A stretch of DNA of 64,000 nt from Bradyrhizobium sp. ORS 285 (GTDB lineage Bacteria > Pseudomonadota > Alphaproteobacteria > Rhizobiales > Xanthobacteraceae): assembly GCF_900176205.1 (NCBI RefSeq), contig NZ_LT859959.1, positions 1,922,001 to 1,986,000 on the forward strand, in the 5' to 3' direction. Below are positions 37,492-46,666 of this stretch, one piece after another (the first letter of the stretch is position 1; the number at the start of each line of letters is the position of its first letter). The translations under genes were made by a program, and so were the position numbers. The notes under the pieces are model-generated. The model was not told where the DNA came from, did no database searches, and saw only the letters and a program-made list of their open reading frames with translations.

Positions 37492-39594
37492 TTGCCGCCC
37501 GAAATGATTTTGACCGAGAGTTCGCCGGTCGGCAGCTCTCCGGTCCGCGGGAAGACGCGCGCGGAGCAAAAATTAGGCCGATACTATCCTCTGGTGCGCG
37601 TTCTCGCGCGCCTTCCCGGCCGACATGTCCTGCGCAATCTGGCCTTTACGGTCTTGCCGTTCAGGGCGAGATTCTGGCTGACGGTCCAATTCCGTTACTT
37701 CTTCCAACATCCGGGGCTCGATCGGCACTTCATCTTTTTCTGCGGCCCTTTTCTAGGCAAGCATCTACATTGGATCATCAACAGCTCTCTTTGGACGAGC
37801 CGCCCGAACGAGGTCGCCTTCTATCTTGTGCTCACGGGGCACCGGCGAGAAACCCTACCGCTGCTGCGCCGGCTGACCTGGGATGGAGATCATCCGACCG
37901 CCGAGCTCGCTTTGAACGGAACGGGCATCGTCGGCGACGGATATGCAATGGATATGCTCACGCAGATCCATGATCTCCAGTGGTCGACGGCTGCCGAGCG
38001 GTCGCCGGCGATGCGGACCTTCGTCCGGCTGATGCTCGAGCATCGCAACTTCCAACATGAAGAACGCGCTTTTCGTGGGCGGGTCGAGCTCGACCATGTC
38101 CCAACGGACGTGCCGGCTGAACAGTTCATCCCCTATTTCTTCCGCGATCGCGAGATCGTTGCGCGCCTGATGCAGGATCTCGGTCTTGTCGATGAGAGCG
38201 GCGTGCTGCGGAAGCTGGACGAGTCCGGGCAGTATTGGGAAAGCCTTCCGCCTGATCTTCCCGATCGCGCCGTCGCGCTTGATGTCTATCTGTTCTATGC
38301 TTATCGCGAGCTCCTGCTCAGAACTTACCACAACGGCGAAGGGGACAAGGTTCCCTCCGTGTACAGCCGCTGCCTGGAGACGCAACGTCGTTTGCGCAGT
38401 CATCTGCCGAAGCCGTCGTCCCAGCTCAAGCGCACCCTCGCCGGCATCGGCGTCGAGCTCGGCGAGGTCCGGCTGCTGTCGCCGGACTGGAGCGCCTTGA
38501 TCGGTCACAACGGCCATCTCAACGTGCATCTGATGATGCGGAGTATGGGCTGGTGGACCGGAAAGCCGGTCTTGCTGGCCTACACGGACAGGATCGCCAA
38601 CAAGCCGTTCCTGTCGCTATTCTCCGATATCTGCCCAACGCTCACGCTGGGCGAGAATGTCTCTCCCGGCGTCTGGCACGAGCTCGCCAGCCTGACGCCC
38701 TTCCTCGGCGACTCGCATCAGGCGTTCCAGTTCGAGGACGGGCAGACCATGTATTGGAATGATGCGGGCGCGATGGCCCTGCAGCAATGGGAGCGCGAGG
38801 GCAGGGGTTTTCCGTTGCGCGACATCTACGATGCGCGTCTGCAGGCCGACGACCGCACCGAGATGCTGTACCAGTCGCTCCGTCGCAAATGGGGGCTTTC
38901 GCCCGATGACTGGTTCGTGTGCCTGCACATGCGCGACGCCGAAGCGCGGGGCGAGACGCTCGGCACTGGGGAATCGATCCGCAGCGCGGCGATCGGAAAC
39001 TATCTGGACACCGTGCGCTACATCACTGATCAGGGTGGCTGGGTGATCCGGATGGGCGGACGCAAGGCGCCGCCGATGCCGGATATGCCGCGCCTGGTCG
39101 ACTACGCACGCTGCGAGGACCAGATGGCGGAGATGGACATCCACCTGATGCGCCGCGCGCGCATGTTCATCGGCACGACCTCGGGCTTTGCTTATGTCGC
39201 GAGCAGTTTCGGCATTCCGACCGCCATGGTGAATGCCCTGAGCTCCGTCGGGCTGTTGTGGTCGAAGGATACGCGCTTCTCGCTCGAGCCGGTGCATACG
39301 CGCGAGGGACGTATGCTGTCGCTGAGTGACGTGACCTCCGAAACTTGGCGCTGGACGTTTCCGACCTATGAGACGGTCAAGGCTGCAGGCTTGACGGTGA
39401 GCGAGAGCAGCGCCGACGAGATCCTTGAGACAACCAGGGAGGTGCTGGATCTGTCGTCTGGAGCGCCGCCTGCCATACCGCCGGTCGACGATGCCTGGGA
39501 AAAATGTGTGAATATCCCCGGATTCTTCGGCAATTCGCGACCGTCGCGCTACTTCCTGGACAAGTATGCGTCGTCGCTGCTCGCACGCTCCTGA
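37492..39594 (+). CDS. TIGR04372-type glycosyltransferase, paralog 4
   Basis: A 700-residue twin of the protein at 34894-37035. It shares PDWSALIGHNGHLNVHLMM, SDICPTLTLGENVSPGVWHE, LTPFLGDSHQAFQFEDG, DWFVCLHMRDAEARG and RARMFIGTTSGFAYVASSFG, as well as the PGFFGNSRPSRYFLDKY end. I chose the TTG at 37492 because a strong GGAGGT ribosome-binding site ends five bases before it; an ATG at 37504 and a GTG at 37459 are in frame. The first acyltransferase gene follows after 13 bp, suggesting cotranscription. Activity is inferred as glycosyl transfer from family naming only. Confidence 0.82.
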   Translation: MPPEMILTESSPVGSSPVRGKTRAEQKLGRYYPLVRVLARLPGRHVLRNLAFTVLPFRARFWLTVQFRYFFQHPGLDRHFIFFCGPFLGKHLHWIINSSLWTSRPNEVAFYLVLTGHRRETLPLLRRLTWDGDHPTAELALNGTGIVGDGYAMDMLTQIHDLQWSTAAERSPAMRTFVRLMLEHRNFQHEERAFRGRVELDHVPTDVPAEQFIPYFFRDREIVARLMQDLGLVDESGVLRKLDESGQYWESLPPDLPDRAVALDVYLFYAYRELLLRTYHNGEGDKVPSVYSRCLETQRRLRSHLPKPSSQLKRTLAGIGVELGEVRLLSPDWSALIGHNGHLNVHLMMRSMGWWTGKPVLLAYTDRIANKPFLSLFSDICPTLTLGENVSPGVWHELASLTPFLGDSHQAFQFEDGQTMYWNDAGAMALQQWEREGRGFPLRDIYDARLQADDRTEMLYQSLRRKWGLSPDDWFVCLHMRDAEARGETLGTGESIRSAAIGNYLDTVRYITDQGGWVIRMGGRKAPPMPDMPRLVDYARCEDQMAEMDIHLMRRARMFIGTTSGFAYVASSFGIPTAMVNALSSVGLLWSKDTRFSLEPVHTREGRMLSLSDVTSETWRWTFPTYETVKAAGLTVSESSADEILETTREVLDLSSGAPPAIPPVDDAWEKCVNIPGFFGNSRPSRYFLDKYASSLLARS

Positions 39595-39607
39595 AACGAA
39601 CCGTCCG

Positions 39608-41572
39608 ATGAACTTCGCTCAACCCAATCTCTCGCAGCAGGAAGCCCGCGCTACGCGGCTCGGCTATCGTCAGGATATCGACGGCCTGCGCGCCGTGGCC
39701 GTGTTGCCGGTTCTCGTCTATCACGCCTTTCCCGCGGCAGTCCCGGGCGGGTTCTATGGCGTCGACATTTTCTTCGTCATCTCCGGCTATCTGATCACCG
39801 GGATCATCCATAAGCAGATGCTATCGGGCACATTCAGCATCGCCGACTTCTACGCCCGCCGGATTCGCCGTATCTTTCCGGCGCTGATCACTGTGGTGCT
39901 GGTCACGTTCCTGATCGGATGGTTTGTGCTGCCGCCGCGCGAGCTGAAGTCGCTCGGCACCAACATCGCGGGCGGCGCGGTCTTCGTCCAGAATTTCATC
40001 CTGCTCGGACAAGTCGGCTATTTCGATCTTGCCGCCGAGAAGAAGCCGCTGTTGCATCTATGGTCGCTGGCGATTGAGGAGCAGTACTACATCGTCTGGC
40101 CGCTGCTCCTGATGCTGATCGGCTCATGGCGGCGCCGGAGCCTCGCCATCACGCTCGTCCTCGCTGCGGCGTCATTCGTGGCCTGTCTCATCGTGCAGCC
40201 CCGCGCGCCCGACCATGCGTTCTACTTGCCGGTGACGCGGGCGTGGGAGCTGCTGGTCGGCTCGGGCTTGGCGCTCTGGGTCAATGGGCGCGCGGCCGAA
40301 GACCGTCCGCTGCCGCTGATCGGAGCGCCGATCGTCGGCGAGCTCGTCGCGCTGGCCGCGATGATCGCGATCGCGCTTGCGTTCTGGCGCTATGGGCGCC
40401 CGACGCCGCATCCGGGCGGCGCGACGCTGCTGCCCGTGCTCGGCGCGGCTGCCCTGATCGCGACCAGCGGCACGCTGGTGCATCGCTACATCCTGTCGAC
40501 GATGCCTGCCGTCTTCGTCGGCCTGATCAGCTATCCGCTGTATCTGTGGCACTACCCGCTGATGGCCTATGCGCGCATCCAACTCCTCGACGCGGTGCCG
40601 GCGTCGGTCATGGTCGCGATCATCGCAGCCAGCCTGGTCCTCGCCTGGGCCACCTACCACTTCATCGAGCGGCCGATCCGGTTCGGCTGGCGGCTGGCGC
40701 GGCTCAAGGTCGGCGGATTGCTCGGCGGCATGATCGCCCTGGGCATCGTTGGTGTGGTCGCCGACCGCACCAACGGCCTGCCCGTACGCATCCCCGCCGA
40801 CCTTCGCGGTTTCATGCTGACAGGCGAAGAGACCTCGGTACACTGGCGTCGCGGAAAATGCCTGTTATTGCCGGATCAGAGCGCCGCCGATTTCGCGTCC
40901 GAATGCGCAGGCGATGGTCGACACCCGCTGATCGTGGTCTGGGGAGATTCCTTCGGATCTTCGCTCTATCCAGGTCTGGCCCACTTCAAAGCCGAGCGTG
41001 GTTTTGAGGTCGCCGAATTCACCGCTTCGGCTTGTCCGCCCCTTCTTGACTACGTTCAGCCGGACCGTTCTCACTGCCGGGGAGCTAACGACTTCGTAGC
41101 CGAGCGCCTCGCCTCGCTGAAGCCTGAACTCGTAATTTTGTACTCAACTTGGAGCTATTCGGCGGAAGACCTGCGCAAGGGTCTTGAGCTGACCGTTGCG
41201 CGATTGAGGAACATTGGTGTGCCAAAGGTCATCCTGCTCGGACCACCCGCGACTTGGCTGGGAGATGGTCTGGTCTCTAATCTGCTCGACTATTACTTCC
41301 AAACACATTCGCTCTTGCCTGTGCGAACTTTCTATCGCTCCAACGACAACTGGACGCGCGCCTTGGAAGAGTTCCTCGAAGGCCAAGCCAAGGCGCTCGG
41401 AATTCAGTACGTCTCGACCCGAAAGATCATGTGCAACAATGATGGCTGTCTTGCACGGATCGGGAAAGATGGAGCCGATCTCACTAGCTACGACATTGGC
41501 CATTTAACGTACCCCGGCTCGATATTCGTGGCCAGGCAGGTGCTGGATGCCATACCTGGCTTCGAGAAATAA
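39608..41572 (+). CDS. AcylT3-SGNH O-acyltransferase, copy 1
   Basis: A 654-residue two-domain protein. The N-terminal acyltransferase-3 domain (about 20-380, ten or so helices) starts with DIDGLRAVAVLPVLVYHAF, whose Arg and His are family hallmarks, and includes YGVDIFFVISGYLITGII. The C-terminal periplasmic SGNH domain has GDSFGSSLYPGL (nucleophile Ser) and DIGHLTYPGS (Asp and His). Such OafA/WecH-type fusions move an acyl group, usually acetyl, across the inner membrane onto LPS or other glycans. A close homolog is at 42649-44622, with an SGNH-like gene between them. Confidence 0.9.
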   Translation: MNFAQPNLSQQEARATRLGYRQDIDGLRAVAVLPVLVYHAFPAAVPGGFYGVDIFFVISGYLITGIIHKQMLSGTFSIADFYARRIRRIFPALITVVLVTFLIGWFVLPPRELKSLGTNIAGGAVFVQNFILLGQVGYFDLAAEKKPLLHLWSLAIEEQYYIVWPLLLMLIGSWRRRSLAITLVLAAASFVACLIVQPRAPDHAFYLPVTRAWELLVGSGLALWVNGRAAEDRPLPLIGAPIVGELVALAAMIAIALAFWRYGRPTPHPGGATLLPVLGAAALIATSGTLVHRYILSTMPAVFVGLISYPLYLWHYPLMAYARIQLLDAVPASVMVAIIAASLVLAWATYHFIERPIRFGWRLARLKVGGLLGGMIALGIVGVVADRTNGLPVRIPADLRGFMLTGEETSVHWRRGKCLLLPDQSAADFASECAGDGRHPLIVVWGDSFGSSLYPGLAHFKAERGFEVAEFTASACPPLLDYVQPDRSHCRGANDFVAERLASLKPELVILYSTWSYSAEDLRKGLELTVARLRNIGVPKVILLGPPATWLGDGLVSNLLDYYFQTHSLLPVRTFYRSNDNWTRALEEFLEGQAKALGIQYVSTRKIMCNNDGCLARIGKDGADLTSYDIGHLTYPGSIFVARQVLDAIPGFEK

Positions 41573-41600
41573 GCGCGACGTCCGAGCGCCCGGGGCCGCC

Positions 41601-42671
41601 ATGGATCGTCTGACAGAGCAGGCCGGTCGTGAGGGACACGAGGCTGGGGACGACCTCGACCGGGTAGGTCGCCGCTATCTCTTCTGCCTACTCGGACTGA
41701 TGGCGGCGATGCTGGGAGGACTTTGCCTTTCGCTGGCCGCCCAGGGCGGCGATCATTTCAGCGCGATCAGCAGGGTGGACGACCACGCCTGGTACCGCAA
41801 TTTCGGCGGCGACAGGGTCACCGAGATCCAGGACCAGGACCTGTTCTACCACGGCATTGGCCGCTCGATCGAACACGCGCGCCAGGCCGATATCATCATC
41901 CTCGGCTCGTCGCTGGTGTCGTTCGCGGTCGATCAGGCGGTCATGCGCGAGCAGTTGGAACAACGCTACGGCCTGAAATTCTACAACATGGCCTTCGTCG
42001 GCGTCGCCAGTGGCGAATTCGCGCGGCAGATTGCGCTCAAGCATCACGTTCACCCGCGGCTGTGGGTTCTGAATGCCGACGACGGCGGCGGTGGCGGGAA
42101 CTTCTTCCACCGTAACCTGACCCGCGCGTTCGGCGCCGACGTGCGTCCGATCCCCAGCACGAAGCTTAGCCGCTACGGCGCAACCTACGAGATCATCCGG
42201 CGCAATCTTCGCTGGCGCGTCGAGGATGCGACACGGCATGCGCGCGACGCGCTCGCCGGCCCGCTGCCGCGTTTCGATCGAGACGATAGGACGGGGGCGG
42301 CCGACATGAGCGCTTTTCCGCGGTTTCTCGCCGACCGCAATCCCACGGTAAAGATGACGCGCGATCCAGATTGCCACACCACGCCTGACATCGTCGCCAA
42401 CGCCCGCGAGTTCGTGCAGTCGCTGGGTGCCCCCGTTATTCTGACCTTCGTCCCCAATTTTCACGGCTGCGTGACCCAGGTGCGCGAGATCGCGGCGGCC
42501 ATCGGCGTAGAGACGGCGCTGCCGCCGCGCACCGACTATTCGAGTTGGGACGGCGGCGGTCATCTCGACGCCAGGGGCGCTGCCGATTTCACCCGCGATC
42601 TCGTCGCTGCGCTAAAGACCACGCGTGCCTTCCAGGACCTGAGCGCGAATGGCGATCGTAGACAACCCTGA
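41601..42671 (+). CDS. Membrane-anchored SGNH-like protein
   Basis: A 356-residue protein with one N-terminal transmembrane helix (about 28-50) and a large outside domain. IIILGSSLVSFAVDQ resembles the SGNH nucleophile block, and the C-terminal DGGGHLDARGAADF offers an Asp/His pair typical of SGNH esterase-type proteins. Its setting between two AcylT3-SGNH genes suggests it helps transfer or trim acyl groups on the same glycan; this is inference. The start at ATG 41601 gives MDRLTEQAG; an in-frame start at 41547 would overlap the previous gene. It overlaps the next gene by 23 bp. A decayed relative lies at 60788-60987. Confidence 0.75.
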   Translation: MDRLTEQAGREGHEAGDDLDRVGRRYLFCLLGLMAAMLGGLCLSLAAQGGDHFSAISRVDDHAWYRNFGGDRVTEIQDQDLFYHGIGRSIEHARQADIIILGSSLVSFAVDQAVMREQLEQRYGLKFYNMAFVGVASGEFARQIALKHHVHPRLWVLNADDGGGGGNFFHRNLTRAFGADVRPIPSTKLSRYGATYEIIRRNLRWRVEDATRHARDALAGPLPRFDRDDRTGAADMSAFPRFLADRNPTVKMTRDPDCHTTPDIVANAREFVQSLGAPVILTFVPNFHGCVTQVREIAAAIGVETALPPRTDYSSWDGGGHLDARGAADFTRDLVAALKTTRAFQDLSANGDRRQP

Positions 42672-44622
42672 AACGATGGCGGCGCGCCGCGAGGACGAGT
42701 TGTCGGTCGGCCACGCGCCGGCCTATCGGCCCGACATCGACGGGCTGCGCGCCGTCGCCGTGATCGGGGTGCTCGTGTTTCATGCCTTCCCCCGGCTGCT
42801 GCCCGGCGGCTTTGCCGGCGTCGACGTGTTCTTCGTGATCTCCGGCTATCTCATCACCGGCATCATCGATCGGCAGTGCGCAAACGGGACTTTCAGCTTC
42901 CGGAGCTTCTACGCGCGCCGGATCCTCCGGATCTTTCCGTCGCTCATCATCGTCGTGCTCGCGACCTTCGCGATCGCCTGGTTCGTCTTCCCGGTCGGAG
43001 AGATGGAAGCTCTCGGGTCCAACATCATGGGCGCCGCTGCGTTCGCCGAGAACTTCATGCTGCACGAGCAGATCGTCGGCTATTTCGATCCCGGCGCGGA
43101 GCGTCTTCCACTGCTGCATTTGTGGTCGCTCGGCATCGAGGAACAGTACTACATCATCTGGCCCGCAGCGTTGATGCTGATAACCCGATGGCCGTCGCAG
43201 AAGGCGGCCATCGTGGCCGCGCTCGGGCTCGGCTCCCTCGTGGTCTGCCTCGCTACTCCGGCGGGGGAGGCAGCCTGGGCGTTCTATTCGCCGACCACGC
43301 GCGGCTGGGAACTGCTGGCCGGCTCGCTCCTGGCGGTGTTGATGGGACAGCGCGCCGCCCGCCCGATCGCTCCGGCGCTCCGCAACCTGCTCGCCGCGGT
43401 CGGCGTGGCCGGGATTGCGGTCGCCTTGTTCGGCTTCAGCGTCAGCTCACCCTGGCCGGGCGTTCGCTCCATCGTCCCCGTGCTGGCGACGATGGTGCTA
43501 ATCGCGACTAGCGGCACGCTGGTCCATCGCGTCCTGGCGTCGCCGCCAATCGTGTTTGTCGGCCTGATCAGCTACCCCCTCTATCTCTGGCACTTTCCCC
43601 TGATCGCCTTCACCAAGCTGCAGTTCGGCGGCGAAGTGCCCGAATGGATTCTGCTGGCGCTGCTCGGTCTGAGTGCGGGGCTCGCATGGCTCACCTATCG
43701 CTTCATCGAGCGGCCGATCAGGTTCGGAACCCTCCCGATCGGATGGCGGATCGGGCCGCTGCTGGCGGGCATGGCTGCGCTGATCCCTCTAAGCGCGGCT
43801 GCGACCAGCACGCGGGGCCTGCCGATCCGCTTCGCGCCTGAGATCCGCGGCTTCATGCTCTCGGGCTCGGAAACTTCGTCGCACTGGCGTCGCGGCCGCT
43901 GCCTGCTGCTGTTGCAGCCTGCGTCGGCGTTTGGGGCCGATTGTGCCGGGCAGGGGCGTCGGCCGCTGCTGCTGATCTGGGGCGATTCCTATGGCGCGGC
44001 GCTTTATCCGGGCTTGCTGCAGCTCTCGACCGAACGCGGCTACGACGTCGCGCAATATACCGCTTCGGCCTGTCCGCCGCTGATCGGATACACGCTGGAT
44101 GCTCGGCCGTTCTGCAAGAGCATCAACGACGATGTCGTTCTGCGGATCGGCCGTCTGCGGCCGGATGTCGTCATTCTCGACGCCACCTGGGGCCACGCCG
44201 AGGCCGTGCTGCGCCAGGATCTGCCCCGCACGGTGGCGCAGCTCAGGGCGAACGGTGTTGCGAAGATCGTGCTAATGGGCCCGCCGCCGAGCTGGCAGGG
44301 CGTCGGGCTGTCGCACAACGTGCTGGACTACTATCGGCAGACCGGAGCGGTGTTGCCGGAGCGGACCTTGTTCCGCTCCAATGACGAATGGACGCGGAGC
44401 CGCGACGCCCTGTTCCGCGACCTCACACGCGAGCTCGCGATCGATTTCATCTCCGTCCGCGACGTGTTCTGCAACGGTGAGGGTTGTCTCAGCCGCATCG
44501 GCGCCGGCGGCACGCAATTGACGGCCTTCGATGCCGGACACCTCACGGTGCCCGGCTCGATCTTTCTGGCGCGCCACGCCATGGACGAGCTGCTGGGTCC
44601 TGCCCGGCAGCCGCCCCGGTGA
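42649..44622 (+). CDS. AcylT3-SGNH O-acyltransferase, copy 2
   Basis: A 657-residue homolog of the protein at 39608-41572, with the same layout. The N-terminal multi-helix acyltransferase domain has DIDGLRAVAVIGVLVFHAF and FAGVDVFFVISGYLITGII. The periplasmic SGNH domain has WGDSYGAALYPGL and DAGHLTVPGS. The two copies are clearly paralogous throughout, including RGFMLSGSETSSHWRRG in the linker. They probably acylate different positions or the same polymer redundantly. It overlaps the SGNH-like gene by 23 bp and ends 6 bp before a convergent methyltransferase gene. Confidence 0.9.
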   Translation: MAIVDNPETMAARREDELSVGHAPAYRPDIDGLRAVAVIGVLVFHAFPRLLPGGFAGVDVFFVISGYLITGIIDRQCANGTFSFRSFYARRILRIFPSLIIVVLATFAIAWFVFPVGEMEALGSNIMGAAAFAENFMLHEQIVGYFDPGAERLPLLHLWSLGIEEQYYIIWPAALMLITRWPSQKAAIVAALGLGSLVVCLATPAGEAAWAFYSPTTRGWELLAGSLLAVLMGQRAARPIAPALRNLLAAVGVAGIAVALFGFSVSSPWPGVRSIVPVLATMVLIATSGTLVHRVLASPPIVFVGLISYPLYLWHFPLIAFTKLQFGGEVPEWILLALLGLSAGLAWLTYRFIERPIRFGTLPIGWRIGPLLAGMAALIPLSAAATSTRGLPIRFAPEIRGFMLSGSETSSHWRRGRCLLLLQPASAFGADCAGQGRRPLLLIWGDSYGAALYPGLLQLSTERGYDVAQYTASACPPLIGYTLDARPFCKSINDDVVLRIGRLRPDVVILDATWGHAEAVLRQDLPRTVAQLRANGVAKIVLMGPPPSWQGVGLSHNVLDYYRQTGAVLPERTLFRSNDEWTRSRDALFRDLTRELAIDFISVRDVFCNGEGCLSRIGAGGTQLTAFDAGHLTVPGSIFLARHAMDELLGPARQPPR

Positions 44623-44628
44623 GCCGGG

Positions 44629-45609
44629 TCAGACCGGGTCGGCTGGGATGCCGCGATAGGAGTGGATGATGAAGCGGGTACCGCCGACCGAATAGTCGCC
44701 GCCATTCGACGCCTCGATCGCGAACATCTCGACCAGCTCCTTCCAGGCCTGCCGCTCACCGGTGGTGGGAATCGCGCGGTTGGCGTTCCAGTCATCGAAG
44801 CAGATCACCGCGCCGGTCGAGATCATGCCGCGCTCGAACAAGGGGACGAGGGCATCCATGGTCGACTGGTAGAGGTCGCCGTCGAAATGGATCATAGCAA
44901 AGCGCGTCTCCGGCGGCAGCGTCTTCACCGTGTCGGCGAACCAACCTTCGTAGAGCTGGAAACGGTGCGGCGGGATGATCTTCCCGATCAACTCGCGCAG
45001 CTGTGGCGCCGCCAGCACCTTGCAGCCGCCCTTGGCCCATGCGCCGGAGACCACGTGCGGAGCGGATTGGTCGACCGGCGAGGTGATCTCGGGCAGACCT
45101 TCGAAGCTGTCGAACAGGCGCAGCACGCGGAACGGGTTTTCGCCAGACGCGCTCTTAGCGAGGGGTTGCCGCTGCAGGTCGAACACCATCGAGGTGGCGA
45201 GGGCGCGGGCGCTGAAGCCGCCCATGGTGCCGAATTCGGCGATGTCGCCGTTCACATGGGAGCTGTTGATGTACTGCACGCACAATGTCAGCGCCTTGGC
45301 GATCTCCTGGGCCGGGAGGATCAGCACGTCGGCATAGCTGTAATAGGCGGCGGGCGAGGGCAGCTGTCGTGCGCTGTACTTCTCCAGCGCAATGTCCTGG
45401 ATGATGCGACCGTCATCGGTCTCCTGCACGGACGGGGCTGCGATCGCCACGGCCGGAGGCCTGTTGTCCTGCGCAGGGGAGTTGCTCGCCTGACCATACG
45501 GCCAGGGCAGCGGCGGCTCGAACAGGATCGCCCGCTTAACCGAGCGCATCCAATACAGCACGTCCGGCGGCAGCGAGGTCGCGAGCGCATTCTTCAGCGG
45601 TTGCATCAT
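44629..45609 (-). CDS. TylF/MycF-type O-methyltransferase, copy 1
   Basis: A 326-residue SAM-dependent methyltransferase resembling TylF/MycF/NovP, which methylate sugar hydroxyls. AEFGTMGGFSARALA is motif I, FDSFEGLPEI follows, and the catalytic region reads FAMIHFDGDLYQST and VICFDDWN, whose Asp residues bind Mg2+. The ATG at 45609 follows GGAG at eight bases. The paralog at 48754-49707 flanks the same block. The residues about 60-90 before the core are variable. Likely role: O-methylation of an O-antigen or exopolysaccharide sugar; acceptor unknown. Confidence 0.87.
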   Translation of the reverse strand: MMQPLKNALATSLPPDVLYWMRSVKRAILFEPPLPWPYGQASNSPAQDNRPPAVAIAAPSVQETDDGRIIQDIALEKYSARQLPSPAAYYSYADVLILPAQEIAKALTLCVQYINSSHVNGDIAEFGTMGGFSARALATSMVFDLQRQPLAKSASGENPFRVLRLFDSFEGLPEITSPVDQSAPHVVSGAWAKGGCKVLAAPQLRELIGKIIPPHRFQLYEGWFADTVKTLPPETRFAMIHFDGDLYQSTMDALVPLFERGMISTGAVICFDDWNANRAIPTTGERQAWKELVEMFAIEASNGGDYSVGGTRFIIHSYRGIPADPV

Positions 45610-45669
45610 TCATGTTTCTCCGATGCGGCCGAGGTCGAGCACCGCAAATCGATGTTGATAGGGTTGGCG

Positions 45670-46653
45670 TCAATACAGGCTAGCGGTGCGGCCTTCGCTG
45701 CCGAGCGCGTCGGCGTCTGCGGGCCGCTCCTTGGGCACCTTGACGAAGAACGGGTCGGCCGGCCAGTGGTTCATGCCGACGACCATGATCTGCATCTCCT
45801 CGTCCGGCATGCGCGGCATGAACACCAGGTCGATCGCCGAGCGTGTCTTGTGCGTCGGCGGGCTGCCGCGATGCATGAGTCGCGTCGCGTCGAACACCAG
45901 CAGGTCGCCGGTCTTGCCCAGCACGGTATGGTCGCGATGATTGGCATCGCGATACTGGAACGGTCCGGTCTGCTCGTCGACGTCGCAGAGATAGAGCACG
46001 CCGCGGATCACGCCGGCAGGACAGCCATCGCTGTGCCATTCCTGCGGGCCGACGCCGTCCGTCAGATGCGGTTTGGAGCGGACCAGCCGGACATTCGCAA
46101 CCTTGGCCGGGCAGCCGAGCACCCCGCGGAAGAAGGCGTCGAAATCGCCGCCGCTGAACAGCACGCGCAGATAGTCGACCAGCGCCGCTGAAGGCATCCC
46201 GGTTTGCAGGTCCTGGGTATAGGGGGCGACGCTGTTGCCGGCCCAGTCCCAGGCCGAATGGCGGTTGCTGACGTCGCGGTCGAACTGCTCGGTCTCGCGG
46301 AACATCGCCGCCTTTTCAGGATTCGTGCTGATAACTGTCACACCGTTCTGCTGGAATGCGACGATCTTGTCGGCGAGCTGGCTCGGCGTCTTGTGGGAAT
46401 CAAAGCGGGGCGCATGAGCCGTGCACATCGACGGTGGCGCGTTCGTAGCCGGCAGCAGCGACAGCAGCCGCGGCTGTGCGCTGCCGCTGGCGCTCGTGGA
46501 AATCTGAGCCGGCGAGTGGTCCGGACCGGGCTGCCGCACCAGCTGCTCCAACGTGTCCGCCCGCACCAGACGGTAGCCGAGCGCGCCGAGCGCCTGGTTG
46601 ACGCCGCCCTTGAGGCGTTGCTTGGCCGTACTGATCATCGATGGCTTGGTCAT
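45670..46653 (-). CDS. Phytanoyl-CoA dioxygenase (PhyH) family oxygenase
   Basis: A 327-residue Fe(II)/2-oxoglutarate-dependent oxygenase. The metal site is EWHSDGCPAGV (His and Asp) plus the distal His in ATRLMHRGSPPTH, and the following RSAIDLVF offers the Arg for 2-oxoglutarate. PhyH-family enzymes in polysaccharide loci hydroxylate or oxidise sugars or lipid tails, but the substrate here is unknown. The ATG follows GAGG at five bases. It lies between the two TylF-type genes and ends 60 bp before copy 1, suggesting one operon with 46667-49707. Confidence 0.83.
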   Translation of the reverse strand: MTKPSMISTAKQRLKGGVNQALGALGYRLVRADTLEQLVRQPGPDHSPAQISTSASGSAQPRLLSLLPATNAPPSMCTAHAPRFDSHKTPSQLADKIVAFQQNGVTVISTNPEKAAMFRETEQFDRDVSNRHSAWDWAGNSVAPYTQDLQTGMPSAALVDYLRVLFSGGDFDAFFRGVLGCPAKVANVRLVRSKPHLTDGVGPQEWHSDGCPAGVIRGVLYLCDVDEQTGPFQYRDANHRDHTVLGKTGDLLVFDATRLMHRGSPPTHKTRSAIDLVFMPRMPDEEMQIMVVGMNHWPADPFFVKVPKERPADADALGSEGRTASLY

Positions 46654-46666
46654 GATGTCCTCATGC

